From Muribaculaceae bacterium (GTDB lineage Bacteria > Bacteroidota > Bacteroidia > Bacteroidales > Muribaculaceae), in NCBI GenBank assembly GCA_023663365.1, contig JAMPHP010000001.1, positions 331,729 through 395,728 on the forward strand: 64,000 bases of DNA, given 5' to 3'. The notes under the pieces were generated by a model. It did no database searches. It was not told the origin of the DNA and worked only from the letters and a program-made list of their open reading frames with translations. Of this stretch, positions 60,820-64,000 are shown one piece after another. A program made the translations under genes and the position numbers. The first letter of the stretch is position 1, and each line of letters begins with the position of its first letter.

Positions 60820-63750
60820 ATGCACAGTATCAACCGACTGATTGCCGGCACGGTGCTCGCTTGCGCTTCGGTAGCACAGGCTGCGCCCACATCTACCTTC
60901 GTAGGTGCCCGCGATGATTTCCGTGATGAGACTATCTACTTTGCCATGACCACCCGTTTCTACGACGGCGACCCGCAGAACAATGTCTACTGCTGGGATG
61001 GTGTCCTCAATGAGAAGGACCCCGAGTGGCGCGGCGACTTCAAAGGTCTCATCAGCAAGCTCGACTACATCAAGGCTCTCGGTTTTACCTCCGTATGGAT
61101 CACTCCTGTGGTGGAAAATGCCTCCGGCCTCGATTATCACGGCTACCATGCCTTCAACTTCCAGAAAGTGGATCCCCGCTACGAGAGCGAGGACTGCAAG
61201 TTCAAAGATCTGATTGATGCCGCTCATGCCCGCGGCATGAAGATCGTGCTCGACATCGTGCTCAACCACACCGGCAATTTCGGTGAGGAAAAACTCTGCC
61301 CGATGTTTGTCAAGGACTATTCACAGAACCTCTCCAATATCCACAAGTCGATGAAGCTGCACCCCAACACTGTGCTGCCCGCCGACTACGACCTCGCCGA
61401 CCCCAAAGCTCACGACCCGCGTATCAACGCTCTCAAGAACGAGGACGGCATCAACCACGATCACCACAACTACTACCACCATGTAGGCAACGAGTGGAAC
61501 TGGGACGACTACTCGCGCTGGTATGCTCAGATCGCCGGCGACTGCGTGGACCTCAACACCGAGAACCCCGCAGTGAGCAACTATCTGGTGGAATGCTACG
61601 GCAAATTCATCGAGATGGGTGTCGACGGTTTCCGCATCGACACTTCCGGCCACATTTCGCGCCTGACCTTCAACAAGGCTTTCATTCCTCAGTTCGAAGC
61701 CCTGGCCGAGAAGCACAAGGCTGCCCGTAACGGTGGTCCGTTCTTCATGTACGGCGAGGTGTGCGCCCGCGACCGCAATGTCACATACCGCAACCATGCC
61801 AACTGCTCGCCCTACTTCTACACATGGAAGGAAGAAAAAGACTATGCCTGGGACTACTCCGAGACCTCGTGGGATAATGTTGTGAATGTGAACCACGGCC
61901 ACGGCGACCACATCAACATCAAGAGCCAGGACCAGCAGGGCGAAGACTACCATGGCGACAAGAACCTCGCCACCAGCGACAATGCCTTCCTCAAAGGCAA
62001 TGCCTACCACAAGCCCGACCACAGCATGTACTCCGGCTTCAGCGTGATCGACTTCCCCATGCACTGGAACTTCGCATCGACCCGCGACGCCTGGGGCGTG
62101 CGCGGTGGCGACAAGTACTACAACGACGCCACCTACAATGTGGTCTATGTCGACAGCCACGACTACGCTCCCGACGGAGCTCCCGAAAACCAGCGCTTCT
62201 CAAAGGGCCAGGATGTGTGGGCATCAAACCTCTCGCTCATGTTCACCTTCCGCGGTATCCCCTGCCTCTACTACGGCTCTGAGATAGAATTTAAAAAAGG
62301 CAGCATCATCGACAAGGGTGCCCTGCTTGCTCTTAAAGACTCCGGCCGAGCATACTTCGGCGGATATATCGAAGGTGATGTGACTGTGAGCGACTTCGCT
62401 CAGTACTCCGCTGCCACCGGCAACATGGCTGCATCGCTCAGCCACCCCCTCTCGCTCCACATCCAGCGCCTCAATAAAATCCGTGCCGCCATACCCGCTC
62501 TCCGCAAGGGCCAGTACAGCACCGAAGGCTGCACCGGCAGCGGCGTGGCTGCTTTCAAGCGCCGCTACACCGACAGCACCACCGACAGCTACGTGCTCGT
62601 CACTATCGGAGGCGCTGCCACATTTACAGGCGTTGAGAACGGCACGTACACCGATGCTATCACCGGCGACGTGCAGACAGTGACCAACGGAACCCTCAAG
62701 ACCAAAGCATGTAGCGGCTCTGCCAACATGCGCATCTATGTGCTCTCCACAGCTCTTACTCCCGCACCCGGCAAGATTGGCACCGATGGCAAGTATCTCT
62801 TCGACACTGCTGCCGTGAATACCCCGCAGAGCGGATACGACGGCAATGAAGAGCCCGACGACACCTGGACCGTGAAAGACACCGAGCAAGGTGGAGGCGG
62901 TGGCGAAATCGAAGAGCCCGAAGTACCCGTAGCACCCTCGATGGCCGAAGGCGAGCAGGCTGTATTCTTCGAGAACACTGCCGACTGGGGCGGTACCATG
63001 CGTGTGTATGCCTGGAACGGCGGCACTCAGTATGCCGGAGCTTGGTCGGGTGCCAAGATGACATACCTCGGCAACAAGGTGTGGAAATGGACATACACCG
63101 GCTCGGGCGTGATCCCCGCAACCGCAGGCGTAATCTTCAACAACGGCTCAAGCCAGACCGATGACTTCACCTGGATCAACGGCGGATACTACAACGCTTC
63201 AGGATATGTACGCACCATCGAAGGCGCAGGCGAGATTGTGACACCTCCCGTCAATCCCACAGAGCCCTTCTCCGTGTACTTCGACAACTCTGCTTCGGCT
63301 TGGGCACAAGTCTACGTATATATGTGGGACGATGCCGGCACTCTCTCCGCCGCATGGCCCGGCACTGCTATGACCGACAAAGAAATCATCGCAGGCAAAG
63401 AGCACTACAAGTTCACCTACACTCCCGACCGCGAACTCTCTTCGCCCAAAGTAATCTTCAATGTAGGCTCTAACCAGACTCAGACTGCCGACCTTCAGCT
63501 CGTACCCGGTGGCATATACACCGCTCAGGGCTACACCGGCCAGACAGGCATTGCCAACGTCAACCCCGATGCCGAGCTCACAATAAGCGTAGTCGACGGT
63601 CGACTCATTGTTCGCGCCGACAGCCACGCTACCGTCACTGTGACACGTGCCGACGGTATCACCACCGAGATTAATGTACATCCCGGTGTCAACACAATCG
63701 ACCTCCCCCGCGGCTTCTACATCGTGAACCGGACCAAAATCATCCTGTAA
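60820..63750 (+). CDS. Secreted GH13 alpha-amylase with two starch-binding-type modules and T9SS-like tail
   Basis: A 976-aa exported enzyme (signal peptide ending VAQAAP). The GH13 barrel (~35-480) has DIVLNHTG (region I), VDGFRIDTSGHIS with nucleophile Asp274, YGEVCARD with acid Glu313 and YVDSHDYAPDG with Asp448, so all three catalytic residues are present. A beta C-domain follows (~550-640). Two CBM26-like modules come next (~710-800, AVFFENTADWGGTMRVYAWN; ~815-905, FSVYFDNSASAWAQVYVYMW). The tail TISVVDGRLIVRADSHATVT and LPRGFYIVNRTKIIL resembles a T9SS signal. It degrades alpha-glucans outside the cell; no susCD lies beside it. Confidence 0.93.
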   Translation: MHSINRLIAGTVLACASVAQAAPTSTFVGARDDFRDETIYFAMTTRFYDGDPQNNVYCWDGVLNEKDPEWRGDFKGLISKLDYIKALGFTSVWITPVVENASGLDYHGYHAFNFQKVDPRYESEDCKFKDLIDAAHARGMKIVLDIVLNHTGNFGEEKLCPMFVKDYSQNLSNIHKSMKLHPNTVLPADYDLADPKAHDPRINALKNEDGINHDHHNYYHHVGNEWNWDDYSRWYAQIAGDCVDLNTENPAVSNYLVECYGKFIEMGVDGFRIDTSGHISRLTFNKAFIPQFEALAEKHKAARNGGPFFMYGEVCARDRNVTYRNHANCSPYFYTWKEEKDYAWDYSETSWDNVVNVNHGHGDHINIKSQDQQGEDYHGDKNLATSDNAFLKGNAYHKPDHSMYSGFSVIDFPMHWNFASTRDAWGVRGGDKYYNDATYNVVYVDSHDYAPDGAPENQRFSKGQDVWASNLSLMFTFRGIPCLYYGSEIEFKKGSIIDKGALLALKDSGRAYFGGYIEGDVTVSDFAQYSAATGNMAASLSHPLSLHIQRLNKIRAAIPALRKGQYSTEGCTGSGVAAFKRRYTDSTTDSYVLVTIGGAATFTGVENGTYTDAITGDVQTVTNGTLKTKACSGSANMRIYVLSTALTPAPGKIGTDGKYLFDTAAVNTPQSGYDGNEEPDDTWTVKDTEQGGGGGEIEEPEVPVAPSMAEGEQAVFFENTADWGGTMRVYAWNGGTQYAGAWSGAKMTYLGNKVWKWTYTGSGVIPATAGVIFNNGSSQTDDFTWINGGYYNASGYVRTIEGAGEIVTPPVNPTEPFSVYFDNSASAWAQVYVYMWDDAGTLSAAWPGTAMTDKEIIAGKEHYKFTYTPDRELSSPKVIFNVGSNQTQTADLQLVPGGIYTAQGYTGQTGIANVNPDAELTISVVDGRLIVRADSHATVTVTRADGITTEINVHPGVNTIDLPRGFYIVNRTKIIL

Positions 63751-63777
63751 GACAGGATAAAAAAGCATATTGAAATG

Positions 63778-63809
63778 GCGGCGTTCTCAGCAATGAGAGC
63801 GCCGCTTTT
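63778..63809 (+). terminator. Terminator of the alpha-amylase gene
   Basis: GCGGCGTTCTCA (63778-63789), 4-nt loop GCAA, TGAGAGCGCCGC (63794-63805), then TTTT. A 12-bp stem with a single G-U pair, 27 bp after the stop codon. Confidence 0.85.
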
Positions 63810-64000
63810 ATTAGCACAAAGATATTACAAAAACAATACATTACAACTATTGTAATAATTATGTAACAAAATTATAGGAATTTATATCGTTGATATATAA
63901 GGTATTGCAGGTCTGTTTTGCGCCTATTTTTCTAATTAACATCTATTAACTTTAAAATTCTTGCATTGCCTGAATTATCCGTAATTTTGAAGCGTAAAAC
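63810..64000 (+). promoter_or_regulatory. AT-rich region with a -7 element for a gene beyond the window
   Basis: No gene is present. An inverted repeat ATTACAA/TTGTAAT lies at 63840-63856. A TAATTTTG -7 element at 63982-63989 points rightward, and its -33 box is unclear (TTGC at 63961-63964, 17 bp upstream). Confidence 0.4.

Noticed and set aside
1..64000. tRNA, rRNA or CRISPR elements
   Set aside because: No cloverleaf with a T-loop word, no rRNA-like sequence and no evenly spaced identical repeats were found by eye.

Overview
The window looks like a chromosomal segment of a GC-rich Bacteroidales bacterium, most likely Muribaculaceae (S24-7) or a close relative. The pointers are a SusC/SusD polysaccharide utilisation locus, promoters of the Bacteroidales type (TTTG, 19-21 bp, TAnnTTTG), a RicT/PSP1-GldH pair, a Rho factor with a large disordered insert, and several secreted proteins with a C-terminal domain resembling the type IX secretion (T9SS) sorting signal. 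No rRNA, tRNA, CRISPR array, transposase or phage gene was seen. Family assignments were made by reading translations and motifs, without database searches.

Layout. 1-6.7 kb is a tightly coupled minus-strand run: cca, queD, queE, a DUF4105 membrane protein, a degenerate alkaline-phosphatase-fold protein and the N-terminal part of secA (cut by the window edge). 6.8-12.8 kb, also minus, holds zapB-like, zapA, a probable structured RNA (6S candidate), rny, ricT/PSP1, gldH, a HAD phosphatase and an M24 peptidase. 12.8-17.4 kb holds a DUF486 membrane protein, myo-inositol-phosphate synthase, a HAD phosphatase, a CDP-alcohol phosphatidyltransferase and an ATP-grasp protein, read here as an inositol-lipid locus. 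17.4-23.1 kb is a three-gene RND efflux system. 23.3-27.3 kb holds a DUF4954 beta-helix protein (+), a leucine-rich-repeat protein (-) and a SIMPL protein (+).

27.4-52.7 kb is a large polysaccharide utilisation locus (PUL) on the minus strand. A LacI regulator precedes a nine-gene, nearly gapless operon: symporter, FAD oxidoreductase, SusC, SusD, DUF5017-type lipoprotein, two large predicted toroid proteins, SGNH hydrolase and GH3. Upstream lies a second unit encoding a 471-aa T9SS-type protein and a 1165-aa paralogue of the large proteins. The two units share near-identical paired LacI-type operators, with half-sites exactly 23 bp apart, just upstream of their promoters. The three large paralogues have no function I can assign and are the best candidates for undescribed enzymes.

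52.9-54.6 kb is an AspT/YidE-type transporter. 54.6-56.2 kb is a 1.6-kb gene-free region with two diverged ~0.4-kb copies of one block, each carrying three TTATCAACA boxes in the same order and orientation, an AT-rich stretch and a terminator hairpin. I read it as a candidate chromosomal replication origin with a duplicated core. 56.2-60.4 kb is a rho-lepB-wbqC run (minus), and 60.8-63.75 kb is a secreted GH13 alpha-amylase (+) followed by a strong terminator. Gene direction is minus for nearly everything left of the origin candidate, but also for rho-lepB-wbqC on its right, so strand bias alone does not settle the origin.
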